From positions 1-24,274 of the forward strand of contig CALASN010000085.1 in assembly GCA_937888735.1 (NCBI GenBank): a stretch of DNA of 24,274 bases, in the 5' to 3' direction. Shown here one piece after another: positions 1 to 6,128 of this stretch (the first letter of the stretch is position 1; each line of letters opens with the position of its first letter). This DNA comes from UBA5499 sp002426275 (GTDB lineage: Bacteria > Bacillota > DTU084). A program made the position numbers and the translations under genes. The notes beneath the pieces are model-generated. The model had not been told where the DNA came from. It worked only from the letters and a program-made list of their open reading frames with translations, and searched no databases.

Positions 1-283
1 ATTGAAGATGGTGTCTCCGGCGCGGATCGTGTAGAGAGTGCCGCCGGGACAGGGCACGGGACCGGACGACGGGATACAGATCACCTGGCCGATTTGCAGG
101 TTGTTGGGATCCAAACCTGGGTTGGCGGCCAGAATCGCCTGGACAGTGACGCCGAACCTTTGCGCCAGATTGAAGATGGTGTCTCCGGCGCGGATCGTGT
201 AGAGAGTGCCGCCGGGACAGGGCGTGGGACCGGACGACGGGATACAGATCACCTGGCCGATTTGCAGGTTGTTGGGATTGACT
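1..283. repeat. 168-bp direct repeat inside the LysM gene (left copy partial)
   Basis: Bases 1 to about 110 match bases 169 to about 278 (offset 168) with only two visible differences, near the linker codons at 56-57/224-225. This is a second, independent near-identical LysM module pair. Its period is shorter than that of the 189-bp pair because the linker is shorter. The left copy is cut by the window edge. Confidence 0.8.
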
Positions 284-1239
284 CCCGGGTTGGCTGCGAT
301 CAACGCCTCGACTGTGGTACCGTATCTTTGAGCTAGCAAGAAGAAGGTATCGCCAGATCTGATGGTATAGAAGAAGCCCGAACAAACCGACGGCGGCGGT
401 GTAGGTCCTGGTCCTGGGACTGGGATACAGATCACCTGACCGATTTGGAGATTGTTAGGGTTGACCCCCGGGTTGGCGCTGGCTATGGCTTCCACAGTAG
501 TGCCGTATCTCTGCGCCAGCAGGTAGAAGGTATCGCCTGATCTTATAGTGTAAAGAAATCCGCCTGGGCAGCTTCCCGGAGTGCCTCCTCCGCCTCCGCC
601 GCCAGAAGAGGGGATACAGATCACCTGACCGATTTGGAGATTGTTAGGGTTGACCCCCGGGTTGGCGCTGGCTATGGCTTCCACAGTAGTGCCGTATCTC
701 TGCGCCAGCAGGTAGAAGGTATCGCCTGATCTTATAGTGTAAAGAAATCCGCCTGGGCAGCTTCCTGGAGTGCCTCCTCCGCCACCGCCGCCGGAGCCAG
801 AAGAGGGAATACAGATCACCTGTCCTACCTGTAGGTTATTGGGATTTACCCCCGGGTTGGCGCTGGCTATGGCATTAACAGTAGTGCCGTATCTCTGAGC
901 GAGAAGATAAAACGTGTCGCCGGCTCTTATGGTATAGAGGAATCCGCCTGGGCAGCTGACGGGAGAGGTAGTGGATCCGCCTCCGCCGGACCCTTTGCCT
1001 GGAATGCAGATTACCTGTCCTACCTGCAAGTTGTTGGGATTTACCCCAGAGTTAGCGGCGACGATAGCGTTCACTGTGGTACAAAATCTGCGAGCAAGCT
1101 CAAAAAATGTATCCCCGCGCCTGATCGTATAAAGCGTGCCGTTAGGGCATGATACAGCCTCTTGTTTTACCTCACCGCCGCTCTCTGTCACCTCTTGTTC
1201 TCCTTTTTTTTGTTCTTGTTCTTTATCATTCTGAGCCAT
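1..1239 (-). CDS. Multi-LysM repeat protein (partial, C-terminus beyond window)
   Basis: The frame is open from ATG at 1239 to the left edge (413 codons), so the C-terminus is missing. An AGGAGGG ribosome site lies 5 nt upstream of the ATG. After a charged Gln/Glu/Lys-rich leader of about 30 residues come six complete LysM modules and the start of a seventh. Each module runs from a CP-G start through YTIRAGDT, an LAQRYGTT-like segment, ANPGVNPNNL and QVGQVICIP. Every module carries one Cys at each end, which suggests a disulfide or metal pair per module. Linkers are Gly/Ser/Pro-rich. LysM modules bind peptidoglycan or chitin-type glycans. No signal peptide or membrane segment is visible, which fits spore-coat-type LysM proteins or another non-classical location; that is inference. 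The gene starts 42 nt after the patatin-like gene on the same strand, so the two probably form an operon. Confidence 0.9.
   Translation of the reverse strand, partial: MAQNDKEQEQKKGEQEVTESGGEVKQEAVSCPNGTLYTIRRGDTFFELARRFCTTVNAIVAANSGVNPNNLQVGQVICIPGKGSGGGGSTTSPVSCPGGFLYTIRAGDTFYLLAQRYGTTVNAIASANPGVNPNNLQVGQVICIPSSGSGGGGGGGTPGSCPGGFLYTIRSGDTFYLLAQRYGTTVEAIASANPGVNPNNLQIGQVICIPSSGGGGGGGTPGSCPGGFLYTIRSGDTFYLLAQRYGTTVEAIASANPGVNPNNLQIGQVICIPVPGPGPTPPPSVCSGFFYTIRSGDTFFLLAQRYGTTVEALIAANPGVNPNNLQIGQVICIPSSGPTPCPGGTLYTIRAGDTIFNLAQRFGVTVQAILAANPGLDPNNLQIGQVICIPSSGPVPCPGGTLYTIRAGDTIFN
422..795. repeat. Tandem 189-bp direct repeat inside the LysM gene
   Basis: The segment at 422-610 is repeated at 611-795 with an offset of 189 bp. 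Over about 180 bp I see only two differences, at 576/765 and in the glycine-linker codons. Each unit is one LysM module plus linker, so this is a recent in-frame module duplication or gene conversion. After that the copies diverge by a 6-bp insertion in the linker. Confidence 0.85.
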
Positions 1240-1280
1240 AAGAACCCTCCTTTCCACTAATGCTGTACCATTTTATTCTC

Positions 1281-2153
1281 TTACCGCAGAAATTGTGCCT
1301 CGTTCCCAAGAAAATAATCTTCCGCAGCTTTTTTCCCTGCTTGATACAGCCGTTGCATTTGCCTGGCGGTCAAATTAAAGTTTGTGGTGGAGATTCCCAA
1401 GGTGGGGACGGCAATGATGCGGGCGTCTGTTTTGCTCAGAGCTCTCCTGTCATGGCCGCTGATGGCGGTGTTGACTATGGCCTCGAGATAGCTCCATAAG
1501 TCTTTGGCCTTTTGGGATTGATTGTCCCCTTGAAAACAGAAGCCGAATGTAGGGTTCGGATCATTGTGAAATAGCCAGATGGGGAAATTGCTCAGCAAGC
1601 CTCCGTCCACAACGTAGCTTGCGGTTTTTTTATATTTGAGCAGCACAGGTTCGAAAAACAGCGGCAGACTGGCGCTCATGCGGACAGCTTTGGCAACGGG
1701 GAATTCGTTGGCCGCCAGGCCATATTGCGCCAGATCATCCGGGAGTATCAGCATTTTGTTTAAAGTGAGATCAGAAGCGATTAAGGTCAGACGGCCTGGT
1801 TTGAGATCAGCGAAAGTAGAAACTCCTTTAGCTGCCAAGAGGCTTTTCACCCAGTTCTCCAGGGCGCGTCCTCGGTAGACGCCTTGCTCCAAAATAATAT
1901 TCGTGAACATGCCTAAAGTTGGCAATAATTTTTCAAAGTCTCCATCCAAAAGCTGTTTGAAATCGAAGCCGGCTATGAGATCGTAGATTTCCTGGGCGGC
2001 ATAACCGCTGGCCACTAAAGAGGCCAGCAACGCGCCGACCGAGGTCCCGGCCACTTTTTCCCAAACGTACCCTCGCTCATCGGCAGCGGCAAGAGCTCCC
2101 AGAAGACCGATGCCTTTAATGCCGCCGCCGGAGAAAATAATATTCGCTTTCAT
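1281..2153 (-). CDS. Patatin-like phospholipase (RssA-type)
   Basis: This 290-aa protein has the full patatin set: a glycine-rich oxyanion loop (SGGGIKG, residues 8-14), the nucleophile elbow GTSVG with Ser38, and the catalytic Asp in VVDGG (Asp183). Together Ser38 and Asp183 form the Ser-Asp dyad of this lipid acyl hydrolase family. The enzyme is expected to hydrolyse acyl esters of membrane lipids. No signal peptide is seen, so it is probably cytoplasmic or membrane-associated. The ATG at 2153 follows an AAGGGGGCG ribosome site. A likely promoter lies at 2174-2202 on the same strand. The LysM gene follows after 42 nt. The exact substrate cannot be read from the sequence. Confidence 0.92.
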   Translation of the reverse strand: MKANIIFSGGGIKGIGLLGALAAADERGYVWEKVAGTSVGALLASLVASGYAAQEIYDLIAGFDFKQLLDGDFEKLLPTLGMFTNIILEQGVYRGRALENWVKSLLAAKGVSTFADLKPGRLTLIASDLTLNKMLILPDDLAQYGLAANEFPVAKAVRMSASLPLFFEPVLLKYKKTASYVVDGGLLSNFPIWLFHNDPNPTFGFCFQGDNQSQKAKDLWSYLEAIVNTAISGHDRRALSKTDARIIAVPTLGISTTNFNLTARQMQRLYQAGKKAAEDYFLGNEAQFLR

Positions 2154-2173
2154 GTTCTCGCCCCCTTATGATC

Positions 2174-2202
2174 ATTTTATGTGGAGGCGCAATTTTTGAA
2201 AA
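2174..2202 (-). promoter_or_regulatory. Putative sigma-A promoter for patatin/LysM operon
   Basis: Read on the minus strand, TTTTCA (2202-2197) and TAAAAT (2179-2174) are separated by 17 nt, about 20 nt upstream of the patatin ATG. The -35 box is a partial match. Confidence 0.45.
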
Positions 2203-2211
2203 CTAGGCAGG

Positions 2212-2217
2212 TATAAT
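2212..2217 (+). promoter_or_regulatory. Putative -10 box (TATAAT) for the rhomboid gene
   Basis: A perfect TATAAT lies 40 nt upstream of the rhomboid start, in the divergent gap. I see no good -35 at 16-18 nt spacing, so the call rests on the -10 box and position only. Confidence 0.4.
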
Positions 2218-2256
2218 AGAAGGAAAAGCGTATTTATAAGGGGAGGAGGAGCGTTA

Positions 2257-3261
2257 ATGGACAAGCGCGAGAACATTGTGACGTGGCTGTTAATCAGTCT
2301 CAACTTAATGGTTTATTTTTTCGTGGCTCTACACGGCAATCCTGAAGATCCGGCGGTGCTGCTAAAATACGGCGCTAAGTGGGCGCCGGCGATTTATAAA
2401 GGCCAGTGGTGGCGTTTTTTCACCGCGCCCTTTCTTCATTTTGGTTTGTTACACTTGGGGATGAACTTATATGCCCTCTATATAGTCGGTACCCAGGTTG
2501 AATATGTATTTGGGAAAGCGAACTGCCTGCTCATTTATTTATTCGCCGCGCTTTGGAGCGTGCTTGCAAGCCTCTATTTTTGCCCAGAAAGCATCTCTGC
2601 CGGCGCTTCCGGCGCTATTTTCGGCCTTGTGGGGGCGCTCTTGTGCTTCGCGCTCTTTCATAGGCGTTATCTGCGCCCGGGCGCTTTGCTTAACCTAATC
2701 GTGGTCATAGGGATAAACTTGGCGCTGGGGCTGCTGATGTCCGGGATCGATAATTTCGCTCATCTAGGAGGAGTTATAGCTGGATTTGCCGTAGCTTTTT
2801 TACTGACATTTAAAACGAAAAAACGCATGTTTGCCGTAATTGGTTTCGCGTTTTTAACAGCCATCCTCATTGTCAATGCCGCTTTTCCTCCGAGCGGCTC
2901 TTGGCGGCAGCTTTCCGCAGCAGGCAGCGAAGCTTTGGAAGGGCAGCGCTATCCGGAGGCTGTAGCGTTGCTGGAGAAGGCCAGGGAAAAGGCGCCTGCG
3001 GACGCGGAGAGATACTTTCGGCCTCTGGTGGCCCAAGCCCATTTTCATGCTGGCAATAAAGTTTTAAAGCAAGATCCTAAGCTTGCCGCCCGGCACTATA
3101 CGCAAGCTATTTCCTGTCAGGCAGATCCCGCCGCGTATCATAACTTGGTTTTGGCCTATTGGGCTTCCGGCGACGAAAAAAAGGCCAAGGAAACTTTAGG
3201 CCTGGCCTTGAAACTTTACCCTGAGACTGATTTTCTTTTGGATCTGCAAGCAAAATTTTGA
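2257..3261 (+). CDS. Rhomboid family intramembrane serine protease with TPR tail
   Basis: This 334-aa protein is a polytopic membrane protease with a soluble C-terminal tail. The rhomboid core covers roughly residues 8-205. It has the WWRFFTAPF loop, HxxxN (His66-Asn70), the GASG nucleophile motif with Ser118, and the partner His169 in NFAHLGG. Residues about 215-334 form helical TPR-like repeats (EALEGQRYPEAVALLEKA and following), as in the GluP/YqgP type of Firmicutes rhomboids. Rhomboids cleave transmembrane segments inside the membrane; the TPR part probably binds partners or substrates. The ATG at 2257 is preceded by GGGGAGGAGG. The gene is convergent with the hypothetical gene ending at 3303. 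Confidence 0.93.
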   Translation: MDKRENIVTWLLISLNLMVYFFVALHGNPEDPAVLLKYGAKWAPAIYKGQWWRFFTAPFLHFGLLHLGMNLYALYIVGTQVEYVFGKANCLLIYLFAALWSVLASLYFCPESISAGASGAIFGLVGALLCFALFHRRYLRPGALLNLIVVIGINLALGLLMSGIDNFAHLGGVIAGFAVAFLLTFKTKKRMFAVIGFAFLTAILIVNAAFPPSGSWRQLSAAGSEALEGQRYPEAVALLEKAREKAPADAERYFRPLVAQAHFHAGNKVLKQDPKLAARHYTQAISCQADPAAYHNLVLAYWASGDEKKAKETLGLALKLYPETDFLLDLQAKF

Positions 3262-3270
3262 AGAGATTAG

Positions 3271-3315
3271 CCTGACAGGACAAGCGTTTAAAAAAGTTAT
3301 GTCTAGTCCTGCAGG
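3271..3315. terminator. Possible bidirectional hairpin between convergent genes
   Basis: CCTG-A-CAGGAC at 3271-3281 pairs with GTCCTG-CAGG at 3306-3315, giving 10 bp with a bulged A and a 24-nt loop. It spans the gap between the rhomboid stop and the 3' end of the convergent gene. The long loop and the absence of a T-tract next to the stem make it an atypical terminator. Confidence 0.3.
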
Positions 3316-3716
3316 GTTAGCTCTAAATCCAGGAGCTTGATGGTGATCGTCTGCGGCTGAATTTTTAGCTCTTGGAGGTTAAGCTTTCTGATTCGTCCCT
3401 GGCTCAGCGTGAGCAGATCGATCCAGATGTCTCTGCCTTGCAGTTTGATCCCGTTTTTTGAGATGGGGAAAAGGAATGGGAGCATCGAGAGAATGGCGGG
3501 CAGAGAGATGAGTTCCAGATGAACTAGAGCGAGCTCGGCGCTGATAAACTTAAAATGCATGGGAACGGCAAGCCCTTTATATTCGATGGTTAAACGGAAT
3601 TCGTCTTCGCCGCCCCCAAAGGCGGCAACCTTGACGACCGCGTTTTGCGATTTAGAGATCAGCCAGCTTTGAACCTCGGCGGGCGTAAGAGAAAGATTAA
3701 GACTGTGAAATTCCAT
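3303..3716 (-). CDS. Hypothetical protein, 137 aa
   Basis: I do not recognise this family. The start chosen is the ATG at 3716, because a strong GAGGGAGGCG ribosome site sits 5 nt upstream; an upstream ATG at 3761 in the same frame has no such site. The protein begins MEFHSLNLSLTP and alternates hydrophobic and polar residues in what look like beta strands (VVKVAAF, FRLTIEY, ITIKLLDLELTL). There is one hydrophobic stretch near the middle (LELISLPAILSMLPFLF) that could be a membrane-contacting helix. There is no signal peptide, and there are no cysteines or catalytic-type motifs. It may be a small lipid- or membrane-binding beta-rich protein, but that is only a guess. It is divergent from the IscU-like gene with a 105-nt shared control region. 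Confidence 0.7.
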   Translation of the reverse strand: MEFHSLNLSLTPAEVQSWLISKSQNAVVKVAAFGGGEDEFRLTIEYKGLAVPMHFKFISAELALVHLELISLPAILSMLPFLFPISKNGIKLQGRDIWIDLLTLSQGRIRKLNLQELKIQPQTITIKLLDLELTLQD

Positions 3717-3821
3717 AGTTTCGCCTCCCTCTATACATATTTCGTGCGGTTTGTCCCACATCCTGCTGTGTCATTTACCATTATTTCAGCATAAGGTAAG
3801 AGCAGGCAGGAGGCGAGGTTT

Positions 3822-4184
3822 ATGGAATTTATGGATCATTTTACAAACCCTAAGAATATCGGCGTGCTGGCAAACGCTAATGGGATCGGTGAAAGCGGCA
3901 GCCCGGGAGTAGGTAATTATCTGCAGTTTTTCCTTTATATTGAAGACGATGTTGTCAAACAAGCCAGCTATCTGATTCAAGGCAGACCGCAGGCCATTGC
4001 CGCCGCTAGCTATGCAAGTTTATTTGTGATCGGGAGAAACACTCAAGAGCTAATGCAACTTTCCACCTGCGACTTGCGCAAAATTTTTCAGTGGCCAGGC
4101 TCGTTCTATGAACCTTGTCTTAAATTAGTAATTGAAAGCATCAAAAACGCTATTATCGACTATTGGAGAAGGCTGAACGTCTGA
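3822..4184 (+). CDS. Degenerate IscU/NifU-N-like protein
   Basis: This 120-aa protein has the length and landmarks of the NifU N-terminal/IscU scaffold: MDHFTNPKNIG at the N-terminus, GIGESGSP, an AIAAAS segment, and EPCLKLVIESIKNAIIDY at the end. The key ligands are mostly gone. The usual CGD is VGN (Val30, Asn32), the FGCG cysteine is Arg55, and only the third cysteine (Cys99) remains, with Pro98 where His is usual. A canonical scaffold assembles Fe-S clusters on these residues, so this protein probably cannot. It may have a regulatory, partner-binding or other role. The ATG at 3822 follows AGGAGGCG by about 6 nt; a second ATG at 3831 is possible. No cysteine desulfurase or other isc/suf gene is adjacent. 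Confidence 0.75.
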   Translation: MEFMDHFTNPKNIGVLANANGIGESGSPGVGNYLQFFLYIEDDVVKQASYLIQGRPQAIAAASYASLFVIGRNTQELMQLSTCDLRKIFQWPGSFYEPCLKLVIESIKNAIIDYWRRLNV

Positions 4185-4276
4185 TCTTGGCAGAGACAGG
4201 ACTATAAGAGAACCGCTTGGATTATTCTGCGTGAGCAAAAGCCTGAGTGGAAGTCTTTACTTAAGTTATTGATTCA

Positions 4277-4300
4277 GTTTATTCTAGAGTAAACTTTTTT
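4277..4300 (+). terminator. Weak intrinsic terminator after the IscU-like gene
   Basis: GTTTAT (4277-4282) pairs with GTAAAC (4289-4294) around a 6-nt loop, followed directly by six T residues. The stem is short and AT-rich. The rest of the 249-bp gap from 4185 to 4433 shows no other gene that I can support, only the tRNA promoter at its right end. Confidence 0.4.
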
Positions 4301-4394
4301 GGCATTACAGGCAGAAAAAAACGCAATTATCCTAATTTGTCCGCTCAGAGAGAGAATTAGTCGTCCCGGGGCGGGAGAAAAGGTCGCTAGGTGA

Positions 4395-4423
4395 TTGACA
4401 GCATCGGTTTTGCAGGGTATAAT
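4395..4423 (+). promoter_or_regulatory. Perfect sigma-A promoter for tRNA-Ala
   Basis: TTGACA (4395-4400), a 17-nt spacer and TATAAT (4418-4423) match the consensus at all twelve positions. The tRNA begins 10 nt after the -10 box, as expected for a stable RNA gene with a short leader. Confidence 0.9.
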
Positions 4424-4433
4424 AAGAAAAAAC

Positions 4434-4510
4434 GGGCCTGTAGCTCAGATTGGGAGAGCGCTGCGTTCGCATCGCAGAGGTCGGGAGTTCGATCCTCCTC
4501 AGGTCCACCA
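4434..4510 (+). tRNA. tRNA-Ala (anticodon CGC)
   Basis: The cloverleaf is complete. The acceptor arm GGGCCTG/CAGGTCC has one G-T pair. The D-arm is GCTC/GAGC, and the anticodon stem CTGCG/CGCAG encloses the loop TTCGCAT with anticodon CGC. The T-arm is GGGAG-TTCGATC-CTCCT, then discriminator A and an encoded CCA at 4508-4510. It reads GCG codons. Confidence 0.95.
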
Positions 4511-4523
4511 ATACGGCAGCCGT

Positions 4524-4553
4524 GACTTGGGTCATCAAGATCCAAGTCTTTTT
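4524..4553 (+). terminator. Intrinsic terminator after tRNA-Ala
   Basis: GACTTGG (4524-4530) pairs with CCAAGTC (4542-4548), with a possible inner G-T pair and a loop of about 9 nt. The T-tract at 4549-4553 follows. It ends the tRNA transcript; partial read-through could feed the zinc-ribbon gene that starts 20 nt later, for which I see no separate promoter. Confidence 0.7.
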
Positions 4554-4572
4554 CCTATTGAAGGGAGAGATT

Positions 4573-4761
4573 ATGTTTAGGGTCTACCTTCGTCCGGATG
4601 TTGATTATCCTAAACTAGCGCGAGAGGTTTCAAGCTGTGACAGATTAGTCTGTCCTGCCTGCGGAGCGGAATTGATGCTTGAACTCCATCGCGATGAGAC
4701 CCGTCGTGGATGCTGGTATCAAGCCACAATCTACTGTCCTGCCTGCGGTGAGGAAGCATGA
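4573..4761 (+). CDS. Small zinc-ribbon protein, 62 aa
   Basis: The ATG at 4573 is preceded by an AAGGGAGAG ribosome site 3-4 nt upstream. The reading frame is open further upstream through the tRNA, but that part cannot be coding. The protein has two CPACG knuckles (Cys27/Cys30 and Cys55/Cys58) separated by a short beta-hairpin-like stretch, the layout of a four-cysteine zinc ribbon. No membrane segment or enzyme motif is seen. Its stop overlaps the next start (ATGA at 4758-4761), so translation is coupled to the secreted phospholipase-like gene. The function is unknown; nucleic-acid or protein binding is typical of such ribbons. Confidence 0.75.
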   Translation: MFRVYLRPDVDYPKLAREVSSCDRLVCPACGAELMLELHRDETRRGCWYQATIYCPACGEEA

Positions 4762-5582
4762 GGCGGCAGCGGCTTTTTCTTTTGCTTTTTCTGTGCTTGC
4801 TTCCCAGTACATTCGCCTGGACAGGCAATAGCCACAGCCAAGCCGCCGGCTTGGCTGCGGAACGCATGTCCGGCACTTTGGGTCAGATCTTGCGTACCCA
4901 GCGGGAAGCTTTGCTGCGAGGGGCAGTTGCGCCGGATAGGGAGTTCCACGATTTTCTAAACCACGTTTACCATCCCAAAAATAGATACGGCGGCGGTTTG
5001 AAGACTTGCGCCGCTCAGCTGGCGCGGGTGCAAAGCCTAGTGCGAAAGAAGGCCCGACAGTCTGAAATTGCCTTTGAAATGGGCGTGCTGTCACATTACG
5101 TCTCTGATTTGCATAATCCCCTCCATACAAGCGGCGACGATCCGCGAGAAGACAAATATCACAGCGCCTATGAGCAGGCTGCGGAGCGCGATTTGGTCTC
5201 TTGGAAGCCTACCCCAAAAACGCCCCAGATGATCACAGCGCCTGAGTCATTGGTTTTAGGGGCTGTGGTGGTGGCAAATAAGAGTTATCGGGCAGTGGGT
5301 AAAGCGTTTAGCGGCGGCGAAGGATATAGCCAAGTGCGGGGCGTCACCCGCGCGCTATTCGCCGAGGCCATTCATAATATCGCGTGCCTCTGGCTGACTG
5401 CGTATTCAGGCAAGGTGAAACCTGTATCCCACAGCTACATAGGGAATAAAAACAGCAAAATCTTTCACCAGGAAGGCTGCCCATCAGCAGCTAAAATGGC
5501 TGCTAAAAACAAGATTTTTTTCCCAACGAGAGCAGAAGCCGTGGTCAAAGGGTACAGGCCCTGTAAAAATTGTCGGCCATAG
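4758..5582 (+). CDS. Secreted zinc-dependent phospholipase C-like protein with C-terminal Ada-like metal-binding module
   Basis: This 274-aa protein starts with a clear signal peptide (MRRQRLFLLLFLCLLPSTFA). Predicted cleavage leaves Trp21 as the mature N-terminus. In the zinc phospholipase C/S1-P1 nuclease fold, the N-terminal Trp itself ligates zinc. Further candidate ligands are His26, Asp60, His72, and the HxxxD stretch SHYVSDLHNPLHT with His113 and Asp117. The last 50 residues form a separate module (YIGNKNSKIFH, a following Cys, then YRPCKNCRP). Such modules resemble the Ada metal-binding fold and are often appended to secreted nucleases. The role is probably extracellular hydrolysis of phospholipid or nucleic acid; which one is undecided. 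The start overlaps the zinc-ribbon gene by 4 nt, and thpR follows after 9 nt. Confidence 0.82.
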   Translation: MRRQRLFLLLFLCLLPSTFAWTGNSHSQAAGLAAERMSGTLGQILRTQREALLRGAVAPDREFHDFLNHVYHPKNRYGGGLKTCAAQLARVQSLVRKKARQSEIAFEMGVLSHYVSDLHNPLHTSGDDPREDKYHSAYEQAAERDLVSWKPTPKTPQMITAPESLVLGAVVVANKSYRAVGKAFSGGEGYSQVRGVTRALFAEAIHNIACLWLTAYSGKVKPVSHSYIGNKNSKIFHQEGCPSAAKMAAKNKIFFPTRAEAVVKGYRPCKNCRP

Positions 5583-5591
5583 GAGAAAATG

Positions 5592-6128
5592 ATGAGAATT
5601 TTTGTTGCCGTCGGGCTCACTTCCGAAGCAAAGGCGCATGTTTTAGAGGTGCAGCTGCACCTCAAGAGGGAGTTTCCCAATCTCTCCTGGACGAGACAGG
5701 AAGGCTTTCACCTTACGTTATCATTCATAGGCGAGCTAAGTCCCGGTGATGTTAACAGAATAATCAATACCCTGGATAGCGTAACCTGGCCCGCGGCTTT
5801 TCCTTTAACTTTGGAGCAGCTGGGGCTTTTTGGCAGCAGCAAACACCCGAGGATACTGTTTCTAGGGCCGGGGCGGGGAACAGAAAAACTAAAGCGACTT
5901 GGAGGAACAGTGCGCGAAGCGTTGGGGCAAGAGCAAGCCTTTGTCCCGCATTTGACTTTAGCCAGGTTTCGTAATTCAGGGGGGGACGGAATCCAAAGCC
6001 GGTTGGGGCCGCTTGCGCAGCCAATTATGGCGCCTGTGGACAAGGTGACGCTTTACGAAAGCATTCTGGCGGGGGCGCCTCGTTATCGCCCTATTAAATC
6101 TTGGCTCTTGAAAGGGGATCAAAAATGA
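5592..6128 (+). CDS. thpR: RNA 2',3'-cyclic phosphodiesterase (2'-5' RNA ligase family)
   Basis: This 178-aa protein has the two HxTx motifs that define the 2H phosphoesterase family: HLTL at residues 40-43 and again at 120-123, with LSFIGEL after the first and LARF after the second. The family opens 2',3'-cyclic phosphates on RNA and was first described as a 2'-5' tRNA ligase. Two adjacent ATGs exist at 5589 and 5592. The second is preferred because GGAG lies 6 nt upstream rather than 3. The stop overlaps the serS start (ATGA at 6125-6128), so expression of the two is coupled; both touch tRNA or RNA metabolism. Confidence 0.93.
   Translation: MRIFVAVGLTSEAKAHVLEVQLHLKREFPNLSWTRQEGFHLTLSFIGELSPGDVNRIINTLDSVTWPAAFPLTLEQLGLFGSSKHPRILFLGPGRGTEKLKRLGGTVREALGQEQAFVPHLTLARFRNSGGDGIQSRLGPLAQPIMAPVDKVTLYESILAGAPRYRPIKSWLLKGDQK

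Noticed and set aside
94..336. Plus-strand open frames across the LysM region
   Set aside because: They are shadows of the minus-strand LysM modules and have no ribosome sites.
1..1239. Direct repeats in the LysM region considered as a CRISPR array or satellite
   Set aside because: The repeats are in-frame coding modules of one protein, with period 168-189 bp and no short spacers.
4450..4572. Open frame through the tRNA-Ala into the zinc-ribbon gene
   Set aside because: It is tRNA sequence and terminator; the ATG at 4573 with its own ribosome site is the start.
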